A stretch of 28,632 nt of DNA from Methylorubrum extorquens. GTDB taxonomy: Bacteria > Pseudomonadota > Alphaproteobacteria > Rhizobiales > Beijerinckiaceae. Of this stretch, positions 1 through 7,590 are shown one piece after another; position 1 is the first letter of the stretch; each line of letters begins with the position of its first letter. The stretch spans positions 1 through 28,632 of the forward strand of contig JAEUAC010000044.1 of NCBI GenBank assembly GCA_019695455.1. The letters run 5' to 3'. The position numbers and the translations under genes are program-made. The notes below the pieces were generated by a model, which did no database searches, was not told where the DNA came from, and saw only the letters and a program-made list of their open reading frames with translations.

Positions 1-59
1 ACCGGTTACGAGAACCGACCAAGCGAGCCAAACGCGGCAAAGGAACCATGTCCCCCAGA

Positions 60-200
60 CAGACGATGGATAGGCCGCCGGGCGAGATGGTTCGAACCAC
101 GATGGGAGCGCCGTTTCCGGCGGTCCGAACTGGCTTCCCCGTCTATGCAGGCGATCATTAAGCCGACGGACGGATCCTCCGGCACCTGCAGTCTCGGACA
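60..200 (-). promoter_or_regulatory. Probable ribosomal protein L10 leader (5' UTR of rplJ)
   Basis: This untranslated stretch follows rplA on the minus strand, where rplJ-rplL is expected next; rplJ itself would begin beyond position 1. On the minus strand a TGCAGG arm (plus 185-190) can pair with CCTGCA (plus 146-151), enclosing a further GATC/GATC pairing. In many bacteria L10 (with L12) binds such a leader and represses its own translation. The assignment rests on position and this fold, not on a model search. Confidence 0.45.
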
Positions 201-214
201 GAACAATGCCGGAC

Positions 215-267
215 CAGCCCTCGGGAGACCCTCGGGCTGCCGGCGCATCCGCCGGTTTCCCGGCGGA
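215..267 (-). other. Two adjacent strong hairpins in the rplA-rplJ gap
   Basis: Two stable inverted repeats lie side by side. At 248-267 an 8-bp perfect stem (TCCGCCGG/CCGGCGGA) closes a GAAA tetraloop as read on the minus strand. At 215-239 the arms CAGCCC and GGGCTG enclose a further GGG/CCC pairing. Neither is followed by a T-run, so they are not ordinary intrinsic terminators. They may be part of the L10 leader fold or RNA-processing sites. Confidence 0.4.
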
Positions 268-374
268 AGACGAGAACGGTCACCGGCCCGAACGGGGCCG
301 ACATCCGTCTGAATGTAGAGACATGGGAAGCCTCTTAACGGCTCGCGGAGCCGCTGCCAAGAGGCGGACCGGAC

Positions 375-409
375 GGTTGCGGCGAAAAGTCAAGCCTTTC
401 GCCGCAACC
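375..409 (-). promoter_or_regulatory. 13-bp perfect hairpin just after rplA
   Basis: Arms at 375-387 and 397-409 are a perfect 13-bp inverted repeat with a 9-nt loop, starting 7 nt downstream of the rplA stop codon. No U-tract follows, so it is more likely an attenuator, RNase processing site or 3'-end stabiliser between rplA and rplJ than a full terminator. Confidence 0.5.
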
Positions 410-416
410 CGAAGGG

Positions 417-1118
417 TCAGGCCGGCGCCATGACGGAGGCCACGTCCACCTTCACGCCCGGGCCCATCGACGACGAGATCGCGATGCGCTGGATGTAGGT
501 GCCCTTGGCGCCCGAGGGCTTCGCCTTCTGCACGGCATCCGCGAAGGCGCGGATGTTCTCGATCAGCTTGGTCTCGTCGAACGAGGCCTTGCCGACGCCG
601 CCGTGGATGATGCCGGCCTTCTCGACGCGGAACTCCACGGCGCCGCCCTTGGCGCCCTTGACGGCGCCCGCGACGTCCATGGTCACGGTGCCGACGCGGG
701 GGTTCGGCATCAGGCCGCGCGGGCCGAGCACCTTGCCGAGCCGCCCGACGAGCGGCATCAGGTCCGGCGTCGCGATGCAGCGGTCGAACTCGATCGTGCC
801 GCCCTGGATCGTCTCGAGAAGATCCTCGGCGCCCACGATGTCGGCGCCCGCGGCCTTCGCCTCGTCCGCCTTGGCCCCGCGCGCGAACACCGCCACCCGC
901 ACCGTCCGGCCGGAGCCGTTCGGGAGGTTGCACACGCCGCGGACCATCTGGTCGGCGTGACGCGGGTCGACGCCGAGATTCATGGCGATCTCGATCGTCT
1001 CGTCGAACTTCGCGCCTGCGCGCGACTTCACCAGCGAGACGGCGTCGGTGATGGGATAGAGCTTGATCCGGTCGATGCCCTCGCGGGCGGCCCGGATGCG
1101 CTTGCCTTCATGTGCCAT
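417..1118 (-). CDS. rplA: 50S ribosomal protein L1
   Basis: L1 forms the mobile stalk of the large ribosomal subunit near the E site and in many bacteria represses its own L11-L1 mRNA. The 233-aa product has the usual bacterial L1 length and its hallmarks: an N-terminal AVSLVKSRAGAKFDETIE segment, NLGVDPRHADQMVRG, and the conserved LMPNPRVGTVT segment of domain II. It starts 10 nt after the rplK stop, so the two are cotranscribed. A strong hairpin follows its stop codon and the probable rplJ leader lies beyond. Confidence 0.98.
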   Translation of the reverse strand: MAHEGKRIRAAREGIDRIKLYPITDAVSLVKSRAGAKFDETIEIAMNLGVDPRHADQMVRGVCNLPNGSGRTVRVAVFARGAKADEAKAAGADIVGAEDLLETIQGGTIEFDRCIATPDLMPLVGRLGKVLGPRGLMPNPRVGTVTMDVAGAVKGAKGGAVEFRVEKAGIIHGGVGKASFDETKLIENIRAFADAVQKAKPSGAKGTYIQRIAISSSMGPGVKVDVASVMAPA

Positions 1119-1128
1119 CGCGCCCTCC

Positions 1129-1578
1129 TCAAGCCGCCACTTCGAGGCCCATGGCCAGGGCGGAACCCCTGATCATGCTCATGGCCGCGTCGATCGAATC
1201 GCAGTTCATGTCGACCATCTTCTTCTCGGCGATCTCACGGATCTGCGCTTCCGTGATGGTGCCGACGGTCGGGCCCTTGCCGGGCGTCTTCGAGCCGGAG
1301 GCGGGCTTCTTGCCGATCTTCAGGCCGACGGCCCGCTTCAGGAAGTAGGCCACCGGGGGCTGCTTCATCTCGAAGGTGAATGAGCGGTCCTGGTAGGCCG
1401 TGATGACGACGGGGATCGGCGTCCCCTTCTCCATCCCCTGCGTCTTGGCGTTGAACGCCTTGCAGAATTCCATGATGTTCAGGCCGCGCTGACCGAGCGC
1501 GGGACCGATGGGCGGCGACGGGTTCGCGGCACCGGCCGGAACCTGAAGCTTCACGTAGCCCGTGATCTTCTTGGCCAT
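1129..1578 (-). CDS. rplK: 50S ribosomal protein L11
   Basis: L11 binds 23S rRNA in the GTPase-associated centre and is needed for RelA activation and factor binding. The 149-aa protein begins MAKKITGYVKLQVPAG, followed by PSPPIGPALGQRGLNIMEFCK, the proline-rich N-terminal domain, and a C-terminal RNA-binding domain with KTPGKGPTVGTIT. A GGGAG ribosome binding site lies upstream of the ATG. It is separated from nusG by a 305-bp gap carrying inverted repeats, so rplK-rplA may be expressed partly on its own. Confidence 0.98.
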   Translation of the reverse strand: MAKKITGYVKLQVPAGAANPSPPIGPALGQRGLNIMEFCKAFNAKTQGMEKGTPIPVVITAYQDRSFTFEMKQPPVAYFLKRAVGLKIGKKPASGSKTPGKGPTVGTITEAQIREIAEKKMVDMNCDSIDAAMSMIRGSALAMGLEVAA

Positions 1579-1713
1579 GGGAAATCTCCCGAGAGATCCC
1601 CTCCCCGGCTGCCGGCCGGATCGGGGCGGTTCGAAAGTCGCGGTGCGATCCCCTTGACGGCCCGGCTGGCGACCGGACGGGACCTCCCGCGAGGCGACCC
1701 GCTCGCGCGGGGT

Positions 1714-1856
1714 GCCCCTCCCGGTGCGGGAGAGGCCGGGTCACCCGCTCTCGCGGATGATCCGGACGAGGCGGCGGACCGCCTCGAAACCGACGGGGCC
1801 CGGCCCCTCGGTGGTCGCCCGGCCCGCGATCGGCCGTCTCCCGCGAGGGGAGACGC
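1714..1856. repeat. Inverted pair of palindromic intergenic repeats (BIME-like)
   Basis: This fills most of the 305-bp gap between nusG and rplK. At the left end is CTCCCG-gtg-CGGGAG (1718-1732) followed by a GGACGAGG-type tail. At the right end is GTCTCCC-gcgag-GGGAGAC (1836-1854) preceded by the inverted tail, so two copies face each other. The same hairpin-plus-tail design recurs at 10450-10620, 10966-11018 and 11986-12044. Apart from this, I see nothing gene-like in the gap. Confidence 0.6.
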
Positions 1857-1883
1857 GCCGCCCTCGGGGCCGGAAGGCGGGCC

Positions 1884-2417
1884 TCAGCTCTTCTCGACCT
1901 GCGAGTATTCGAGCTCGACGGGGGTCGCGCGGCCGAAGATCGACACGGCGACCTTGAGGCGGGCGCGGGCCTCGTCGACCTCCTCGACCGTGCCGTTGAA
2001 GGAGGCGAACGGGCCGTCGGCGACCCGCACCGTCTCGCCGATCTCGAACGAGATCGACGGCTTCGGCCGCTCGATGCCCTCGGCCACCTGGCCCTTGATG
2101 CGCTCGGCCTCCGAATCCGGGATCGGAACCGGCTTCGCCTTGTCGGCGCCCAGGAAACCCGTGACCTTCGGCGTGTTCTTGATGAGGTGGTAGACCTCGT
2201 CCGTCAGGTCGCACTTCACCAGCACGTAGCCGGGGAAGAACTTCCGCTCGGCGTCGACCTTCCGGCCGCGCCGGACCTCGACGACCTTCTCGATCGGCAC
2301 CAGCACCTCCTCGAACTTGTCGGAGAGGTTCCGCTGGGCGGCCTGGTCCTTGATGGAGGCCGCGACCTTGTTCTCGAAGTTCGAGTAGGCGTGGACGATG
2401 TACCAGCGCTTGGCCAT
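1884..2417 (-). CDS. nusG: Transcription termination/antitermination factor NusG
   Basis: NusG binds the RNA polymerase clamp, suppresses pausing and couples RNA polymerase to Rho or to the ribosome. The 177-aa product starts MAKRWYIVHAYSNFENKVA, the typical NGN-domain opening. It contains the NGN core with FFPGYVLVKCDL and NTPKVTGFLG, and ends in a KOW domain (about residues 120-175) with VADGPFASFNGTVEEVD. It begins 11 nt downstream of secE, the usual secE-nusG pair. Confidence 0.98.
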   Translation of the reverse strand: MAKRWYIVHAYSNFENKVAASIKDQAAQRNLSDKFEEVLVPIEKVVEVRRGRKVDAERKFFPGYVLVKCDLTDEVYHLIKNTPKVTGFLGADKAKPVPIPDSEAERIKGQVAEGIERPKPSISFEIGETVRVADGPFASFNGTVEEVDEARARLKVAVSIFGRATPVELEYSQVEKS

Positions 2418-2428
2418 TCGCGTGTCTC

Positions 2429-2680
2429 TTAGCCGCCGATGCCGAGGATGAGGCCGACCGCCTTCTGCAGCACGAAGTCGGCAACGAGGAAGAAGATCGA
2501 GGCGACGACGACCATCACGAACACCATGGCGGTCGTGATCAGGGTCTCCTTGCGCGAGGGCCAGGTGACCTTCTCGCCCTCGGCGCGCACCTGACCGAAG
2601 AAGTCGAAGACCCCCGTCCGCGGCTTCTTCTTGTCGTTCTTGTCGGACCCCGCCGGGCGGGCCGCGTGTGACTTGGACAT
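2429..2680 (-). CDS. secE: Preprotein translocase subunit SecE
   Basis: SecE clamps the SecY channel of the Sec translocon in the inner membrane. The 83-aa protein has a charged Lys-rich N-terminus, the conserved amphipathic segment with EGEKVTWPSRKET, and one C-terminal membrane helix (about residues 50-75), which is the single-helix SecE form. I chose the ATG at 2680. The frame stays open to a TTG at 2707 that would add nine residues but has no clear ribosome binding site. It lies between tRNA-Trp and nusG. Confidence 0.95.
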   Translation of the reverse strand: MSKSHAARPAGSDKNDKKKPRTGVFDFFGQVRAEGEKVTWPSRKETLITTAMVFVMVVVASIFFLVADFVLQKAVGLILGIGG

Positions 2681-2829
2681 GGGTCTGTCGAAACTCTGCT
2701 CCGCCAATGCGGGAAGCGCGGGCGGCCGTGCCGGCCCACCGCGACGCTCACCAGATTGGCTTGAGATGGTGCCGCTTAGCGCAATCGCGCGGGCTTGTCA
2801 TCTGCCGGCGCCCGGTCCGTCCGGGGCGC

Positions 2830-2906
2830 TGGCAGGAGTGGAGGGACTCGAACCCCCAACCCCCGGTTTTGGAGACCGGTGCTCTAACCAGTTGAGCTAC
2901 ACTCCT
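2830..2906 (-). tRNA. trnW: tRNA-Trp (anticodon CCA), 3' CCA encoded
   Basis: The minus strand folds into a full cloverleaf: acceptor AGGAGTG/CACTCCT, D stem GCTC/GAGC, anticodon stem CCGGT/ACCGG with loop CTCCAAA giving anticodon CCA, variable loop of five, and T arm with TTCGAGT. The discriminator is G and the terminal CCA is encoded in the DNA. It sits upstream of secE-nusG, a very common bacterial arrangement. Confidence 0.97.
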
Positions 2907-2995
2907 AGCGGCGGCGGGGTCTTACACGAGGTCGCGCCAAGGTGCCAGCACGATCGTGGAGATCGGAGCTCGCGCGGCACCGGGGCCCGCGGCGC

Positions 2996-3024
2996 TTGCC
3001 CGGCCGATCCCCGCCTCCTAGGCT
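2996..3024 (+). promoter_or_regulatory. Candidate sigma-70-type promoter for the serine hydrolase gene
   Basis: TTGCCC (2996-3001) and TAGGCT (3019-3024) are spaced by 17 nt and lie 32 nt before the ATG at 3056. The match to consensus is partial, so this is only a suggestion. Confidence 0.25.
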
Positions 3025-3055
3025 GCGTCAAAAGAACGATACGGGAGGAGACACG

Positions 3056-4321
3056 ATGAGACGATCCGCGGCCGTCCTGGCCATGCCGCTGCTCGCGGCC
3101 CTCTGCCTCGCGGGGCCCGCCTCGGCGGACACGGTGGACCAGGGCTTCTCCGCCGACCGGCTCGCCCGGATCGCGCCGGCCATGACGCGCGAGGTCGAGG
3201 CCGGCACGGTTCCCGGCGCCGTCACGCTGATCGCCCGCAACGGCAGGATCGTCCATTTCGAGGCGCACGGCTTCCTCGATTCGGCGAAGACCCGGCCGAT
3301 GACCAAGGACGCGCTCTTCCGCGGCTTCTCCATGACGAAGCCGATCGTCTCGGTCGCCGCCATGGCGCTGATCGAGCAGGGCCGCATGAGCCTGCGCGAT
3401 CCGATCTCGACCTGGTTTCCCGAGTTCAGGGACATGAAGGTCCTGACCGAGATCCGCGACGAGCGCGGCCGCACGACCCGCGTCGCCGTGCCGGCGAAGC
3501 GCCCCATCCTCGTCTGGGACCTGCTCCGCCATACGGCCGGGTTCACCTATGCGGGCACGGCGCCCTTCCCGGAGCTGAAGGAGGCCTACGAGGCGGTCGA
3601 CCTCGAGGCGCGCGACACGGACGTGTCGAACGAGGACTTCATCAAGCGGCTGGCCGCCATCCCCCTCGCCTACGAGCCCGGCACGCGCTGGGAATACTCG
3701 GTCGCGACCGACGTCCTCGGCCTCCTCGTCGAGAAGGTCGCCGGCGCGCGGCTCGACCGCCACCTCGACGAGACGATCTTCAAGCCGCTCGGCATGACCG
3801 AGACCAGCTTCCAGGCGATGCCCGCCCAGCTACCGCGCCTCGCCGACGCCTACGACGCCGATCCCCTGAAGACCGTCTCCTGGCGCTCGGCGCGCGTCGA
3901 GCAGGATCCGGGCAAGCGCTACCTGCGGGGCGGCGCGGGAGCCGTGTTCACGGCCGAGGACTACTTCAAGTTCGCCCAGATGGTCCTGAACGGGGGCAGG
4001 CTCGGCGACGTCCGCATCCTGTCGCGCGAGACGGTCGAGTTCATGCTGTCGAACCACATCCAGGGCCTGGAGGGATCGCCCTTCCCGACGACGGGGCCGG
4101 GCTACGGCTTCGGCCTCGGCTGGGGCGTGCGGCTCGCGGAGGGCAACGCCTACGCGCCGGGTTCGGTGGGCGACGCCATGTGGGCCGGCGCCGGCGGGAC
4201 GAGCTTCACGATCGACCCGAAGGAGAAGATCGTCGGCGTGTTCCTGTCGCAGGGGCCCAACACGCGCCAGCGCACGCGCTTCCTGTTCAAGTCTCTCCTG
4301 TACGGTGCTCTCGTCGACTGA
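3056..4321 (+). CDS. Exported serine hydrolase, class C beta-lactamase/family VIII esterase type
   Basis: The 421-aa protein belongs to the beta-lactamase-related fold that includes AmpC, D-alanyl-D-alanine carboxypeptidases and EstB-type esterases. Residues 1-24 form a Sec signal peptide ending in PASA, so it is likely periplasmic. The nucleophile motif SxxK is S92-M-T-K95 and the second motif Tyr is Y214 (YSV rather than the lactamase YxN). The third motif region reads GAGGTSF instead of KTG, which points to an esterase or amidase rather than a true beta-lactamase. The ATG at 3056 is preceded by a strong GGGAGGAG site; an upstream in-frame start would destroy the signal peptide. The substrate is unknown. 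Confidence 0.9.
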   Translation: MRRSAAVLAMPLLAALCLAGPASADTVDQGFSADRLARIAPAMTREVEAGTVPGAVTLIARNGRIVHFEAHGFLDSAKTRPMTKDALFRGFSMTKPIVSVAAMALIEQGRMSLRDPISTWFPEFRDMKVLTEIRDERGRTTRVAVPAKRPILVWDLLRHTAGFTYAGTAPFPELKEAYEAVDLEARDTDVSNEDFIKRLAAIPLAYEPGTRWEYSVATDVLGLLVEKVAGARLDRHLDETIFKPLGMTETSFQAMPAQLPRLADAYDADPLKTVSWRSARVEQDPGKRYLRGGAGAVFTAEDYFKFAQMVLNGGRLGDVRILSRETVEFMLSNHIQGLEGSPFPTTGPGYGFGLGWGVRLAEGNAYAPGSVGDAMWAGAGGTSFTIDPKEKIVGVFLSQGPNTRQRTRFLFKSLLYGALVD

Positions 4322-4388
4322 CCCGTTCAGGATTTCGAAAGGGTTCGTTCCTATTCTGTTCCTTGCCGCGGGAGCGGGGAGGAGCGTG

Positions 4389-4595
4389 ATGAGCATCGTC
4401 GAGATCGAACTGGCGCGGGGCTATCTGGCGCGGTCGGACCAGGATCCCGTCGCGGCCCTGATCCGCTCCGTGCGGGACCTGGCGAGGCTCCGCCGGCTCC
4501 TCGCCGGCGCAGCGGGCGACATCCTGGCCGGATCGGCGGACGAGCGGCCGGACCGGACGGCCGCCGCGACCCGCGGCGAGGCGATCGCCGGCTGA
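4389..4595 (+). CDS. Small protein of unknown function (68 aa)
   Basis: I do not recognise this family. The ATG at 4389 has a good GGGAGGAG ribosome binding site 5 nt upstream, which is the main reason to believe it is a gene. The product begins MSIVEIELARGYLARSDQDP, has a central Arg/Leu-rich helix-like stretch and an Ala/Gly-rich tail; there is no membrane segment or cysteine. It lies between the serine hydrolase and a dehalogenase-like gene on the same strand. Confidence 0.55.
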   Translation: MSIVEIELARGYLARSDQDPVAALIRSVRDLARLRRLLAGAAGDILAGSADERPDRTAAATRGEAIAG

Positions 4596-4673
4596 GCCGG
4601 GCGGTCGCGCCTCCCCGTCGGCTCGGCTAGGATCGGGTCCGAGGCCGGCACCGACCGGTCGCCGGGAGGCGCC

Positions 4674-5552
4674 ATGTTCTTCGAGGGTTTCGATCTGCGG
4701 CAGGTGGACGTGGCGGAGGGGTCGCTCCGCGTCCGGATCGGCGGGTCGGGCCCGCCGCTCCTCCTGCTCCACGGCAATCCGCAGACCCACGCCATGTGGC
4801 ACCGGGTGGCGCCCGCCATGGCGCGGCGCTTCACGGTGATCTGCCCCGACCTGCGTGGCTACGGCGGCTCCTTCAAGCCGCCCGCGACGGCGGACCACGC
4901 GCCCTACGCCAAGGTCGCCATGGCGCGCGACCTGGCGGAGCTGATGACGGCGCTCGGCCACGCGACCTTCCGGGTCGGCAGCCACGATCGCGGGGCGCGG
5001 GTCGCCCACCGGCTGGCGCTCGACCATCCCGACCGGGTCGAGAGGCTCGCCCTCCTCGACATCGTGCCGACGATCGAACATTTCGAGCGGGCCGACATGG
5101 CCTTCGCGCTCGGCTACTACCACTGGTTCTGGTTCGCCCAGGCGCATCCCTTCCCCGAGACCCTGATCGATTCCGCGCCCGAGACGTGGTGGCGGGCCCA
5201 CACGGCGAAGGGCGGCGCCGTGCCGGCCTTCTTCGCGCCCGAGGCGCTGGAGGACTACCTCGCGGCGGCCCGGGACCCGGCCGCCATCCGGGGCATGTGC
5301 GAGGATTACCGCGCGGCGGCGACGATCGACCTCGTGCACGACCGGGAGAGCCGGGCCGCCGGCCGCAAGGTCGCCTGCCCGACCCTGGTCCTGTGGGGGG
5401 AGAAGAACATGATCGGGACCTGGTACGACCCGCTCGCGATCTGGCGGGACTACGCCGCCGCCCCGGTCGCGGGCCGGGCCATGCCGAGCGGGCACTACAT
5501 CGCCGAGGAGGCGCCGGAGGAGACGATCGCGGCCTTCGAGCGCTTCTTCTGA
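4674..5552 (+). CDS. Alpha/beta hydrolase, probable fluoroacetate/haloacetate dehalogenase
   Basis: Haloacetate dehalogenases hydrolyse haloacetates to glycolate plus halide through an Asp-ester intermediate. The 292-aa product has the oxyanion-side HGNP motif and the nucleophile elbow SHDRGARVAHR with D105, followed by R106 and R109 (carboxylate binding). The acid is D129 and the base H274 in GHYIAEE. The halide pocket residues H150, W151 and Y212 are all present. From memory of the Rhodopseudomonas enzyme RPA1163 (D110, R111, R114, D134, H155, W156, Y219, H280), the whole set lines up with an offset of 5-7 residues, so a defluorinase is plausible. Epoxide hydrolase is the main alternative but would not need the H-W-Y pocket. 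Confidence 0.85.
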   Translation: MFFEGFDLRQVDVAEGSLRVRIGGSGPPLLLLHGNPQTHAMWHRVAPAMARRFTVICPDLRGYGGSFKPPATADHAPYAKVAMARDLAELMTALGHATFRVGSHDRGARVAHRLALDHPDRVERLALLDIVPTIEHFERADMAFALGYYHWFWFAQAHPFPETLIDSAPETWWRAHTAKGGAVPAFFAPEALEDYLAAARDPAAIRGMCEDYRAAATIDLVHDRESRAAGRKVACPTLVLWGEKNMIGTWYDPLAIWRDYAAAPVAGRAMPSGHYIAEEAPEETIAAFERFF

Positions 5553-5567
5553 GCCGCGCCGAGGCGC

Positions 5568-6260
5568 TCACCCGCCGGCCTTGGGCGGCAGGCGGAACAG
5601 GGAGGCGTAGCGCAGCGCCGCCTCCCGGTCGCCCTCGATGCGGAGCGCGCCCTGCCCTTCCAGGACCTCGGCCGGCACGCCGCCATAGAGGAGGGCCGCC
5701 ACCGCCGGAGGCTGGTCGGCCACGAACACGGCGTCCGCCCCGTCCAGGTCGTCGACCCGCGCGATGGGCAGCGCGGACCTGGCGAGCCGCGCCAGGAACA
5801 GCGAGTCGCCGTGCCGGAAGCCGATGGCGAGCGTCAGGCCGGCCGCGGCCTCGCGGTCGAGCATGGTCCGCATCGACAGCATCAGCGAGACGGGGCTCAG
5901 CGGCAGCGTCGGATCGTGGCCCGGCGAGCGGGCCGCCCAGCGGCCGAGCTCCTGGATCACGGTCTCGCCCTCGTAGCCCCATTCCGTCAGCTCGTAGACC
6001 TGCGCGCCGGCCGGGGCCGGCAGGCGGCGCCGCCGCAGGATGCCCGCCGCCTCCAGCTCCGCGAGCCGCTGCGTCAGGACGTTGGCGCTGAGGCCCGGCA
6101 GGCTCGCCCGCAGGTCGCCGAAGCGGCGCGGCCCGAGCATCAGCTCGCGCATGACGAGGAGCGCCCAGCGGTCGCCGGCGAGCTCCAGCCCGTGCGCCGT
6201 GCCGCACGCGTCGTGATACGAGCGTCGCCGCGCCTCGTCGGTTACTTTTTCTGACTTCAT
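5568..6260 (-). CDS. HxlR-family winged-helix transcriptional regulator with C-terminal SCP2-like domain
   Basis: The 230-aa protein has an N-terminal HxlR winged helix (about residues 15-110), recognisable by the family Cys (C19), GDRWALLVMRELMLGPRRFGDL and LSANVLTQRLAELEAAGI. A second domain (about 120-228) resembles the sterol-carrier-like extension found in many longer HxlR proteins. HxlR regulators often sense reactive aldehydes, quinones or redox stress. It is divergent from a VOC-VOC-DUF1428 gene set, and an inverted repeat overlaps its start codon, so it probably regulates itself and those neighbours. Confidence 0.9.
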   Translation of the reverse strand: MKSEKVTDEARRRSYHDACGTAHGLELAGDRWALLVMRELMLGPRRFGDLRASLPGLSANVLTQRLAELEAAGILRRRRLPAPAGAQVYELTEWGYEGETVIQELGRWAARSPGHDPTLPLSPVSLMLSMRTMLDREAAAGLTLAIGFRHGDSLFLARLARSALPIARVDDLDGADAVFVADQPPAVAALLYGGVPAEVLEGQGALRIEGDREAALRYASLFRLPPKAGG

Positions 6261-6279
6261 GGTTGCGATAGATAACCAT
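6259..6279. promoter_or_regulatory. Candidate HxlR operator
   Basis: ATGGTT (6259-6264) and AACCAT (6274-6279) form a perfect 6-bp inverted repeat with a 9-nt spacer in the 64-bp divergent gap, covering the hxlR-type gene's start codon. The arrangement fits a dimeric winged-helix repressor site; binding is inferred. Confidence 0.4.
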
Positions 6280-6324
6280 TCGGGCTAGCAAGGACAAGGA
6301 AACGCCCCGCGGGAGAGAGCCGAC

Positions 6325-6768
6325 ATGGCCGCCAAGCTGATCTTCGTGAACCTGCCCGTCGCCGACCTCGCCCGGTCCATCGCCTTCTACGAGGCGATCG
6401 GCGCCACGCGGAACCCGATGTTCTCCGACGACACGGCGGCCTGCATGGTGCTGTCGGACACGATCCACGTGATGATCCTGACGCACGACAAGTTCCGGCA
6501 GTTCACGCCGAAGGCGATCGCCGACGCGCGGAGCGTCAGCGAGGTGCTGCTGTGCATCTCGGCGGAGAGCCGGGCCGAGGTCGACGCCCTCGCGGAGGCC
6601 GCCGTCCGCGCGGGCGGCCGCGCCGATGTCGGCCCCGTGCAGGATCACGGCTTCCTCTACGGCCGCTCCTTCGAGGACCCGGACGGCCACGTCTGGGAGC
6701 CGATGTGGATGGACATGGCGGCCGCGGCGGAGACCATGGGCGGCCAGCCGGCCGGCGCGGCGGCCTGA
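6325..6768 (+). CDS. VOC-superfamily protein (glyoxalase/lactoylglutathione lyase-like)
   Basis: A 147-aa single-domain member of the vicinal oxygen chelate superfamily. It shows the paired beta-alpha-beta-beta-beta units: an opening FVNLPVADLARSIAFYEAIG and a second module ending FEDPDGHVWEPMWMD, where E and H positions typical of metal binding occur. The substrate cannot be read from sequence; members include dioxygenases, glyoxalases and antibiotic-binding proteins. A GGGAGAG site precedes the ATG. It is divergent from the HxlR regulator and 22 nt upstream of a second VOC gene. Confidence 0.85.
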   Translation: MAAKLIFVNLPVADLARSIAFYEAIGATRNPMFSDDTAACMVLSDTIHVMILTHDKFRQFTPKAIADARSVSEVLLCISAESRAEVDALAEAAVRAGGRADVGPVQDHGFLYGRSFEDPDGHVWEPMWMDMAAAAETMGGQPAGAAA

Positions 6769-6790
6769 CGGGCCGGCCGAGGAGGACGCC

Positions 6791-7558
6791 ATGACCGATC
6801 CGAGAAGCTTCGTCTGGTACGAGCTCGTCACGCCGGACGCGGAGGGCGCGAGCCGGTTCTACGCCGACGTCGTGGGCTGGCGCGCGGAGCCGGTCGCCAT
6901 GCCGGGCGGCACCTACACGGTCATGTCCGCCGGCCCGCACCGGGCCGCGGGCATCATGGCCCTGCCGGAGGAGATGCGGGCGGGCGGCGGGCGCCCCGGG
7001 TGGATCGGCTATGTCGGCGTGGCCGACGCGGACGCGGCGGCCGAGGCGCTGGTCGCGGCCGGCGGCGCCGTCCACCGGCCGCCGGACGACATCCCGGGAA
7101 CCGGCCGCTTCGCCGTCGTGGCGGATCCGCAGGGCGCGGTCTTCACGCTGTTCCAGCCCGCCGGACCGATCGGCGCGCCCCCGCCTCCCATGACGCCCGG
7201 CACGGTCGGCTGGCACGAGCTCTACGCCGACGACTGGGAGGCCGCCTTCGCCTTCTACGCGGCCCTGTTCGGCTGGACCAAGGCCGAGGCCATCCCGATG
7301 GGGCCGATGGGCACCTACCAGCTCTTCGCGGCGGGGGCGGCGCCGGTCGGCGGCATGATGGACCGGGGCGCGTTCGTGCCCGCGGCCGTGTGGGGCTTCT
7401 ACTTCGCCGTCGCCGCCCTGGACGCGGCCGTGGAGCGCCTCGCGGCCGGCGGCGGTACGGTCCTGAACGGGCCCATGGAGGTCCCGGGCGGCGCCTGGAT
7501 CGTCAACGCGCGCGACCCGCAGGGCGTCGCGTTCTCGCTCGTCGCACCCCGGCGCTGA
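6791..7558 (+). CDS. Two-domain VOC-family protein
   Basis: The 255-aa protein contains two tandem VOC units, about residues 5-120 (SFVWYELVTPDAEGASRFYADVVGW) and 135-253 (GTVGWHELYADDWEAAFAFYAALFGW). The repeated 'W-ELx-D---A--FY---FGW' pattern marks an internal duplication. This layout is typical of the CFP-30/hydroxylase-like VOC proteins of actinobacteria and rhizobia, whose substrates are mostly unknown. I chose the ATG at 6791, which has a GGAGGA site; longer in-frame starts overlap the preceding gene. Confidence 0.85.
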   Translation: MTDPRSFVWYELVTPDAEGASRFYADVVGWRAEPVAMPGGTYTVMSAGPHRAAGIMALPEEMRAGGGRPGWIGYVGVADADAAAEALVAAGGAVHRPPDDIPGTGRFAVVADPQGAVFTLFQPAGPIGAPPPPMTPGTVGWHELYADDWEAAFAFYAALFGWTKAEAIPMGPMGTYQLFAAGAAPVGGMMDRGAFVPAAVWGFYFAVAALDAAVERLAAGGGTVLNGPMEVPGGAWIVNARDPQGVAFSLVAPRR

Positions 7559-7590
7559 ACCGGGTCCACACGGAACAGGAAGGACAGCCC

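Noticed and set aside
2681..2707. TTG start for secE at 2707
   Set aside because: Rare start codon without a ribosome binding site; the ATG at 2680 gives the normal SecE length.
3056..4321. True beta-lactamase (resistance gene)
   Set aside because: The second motif is YSV rather than YxN and there is no KTG box, so an esterase/amidase role is more likely.
4873..6831. 650-residue minus-strand open frame
   Set aside because: It runs antisense to the dehalogenase and VOC genes and out of frame with the HxlR gene; low-complexity Arg/Pro/Gly composition.
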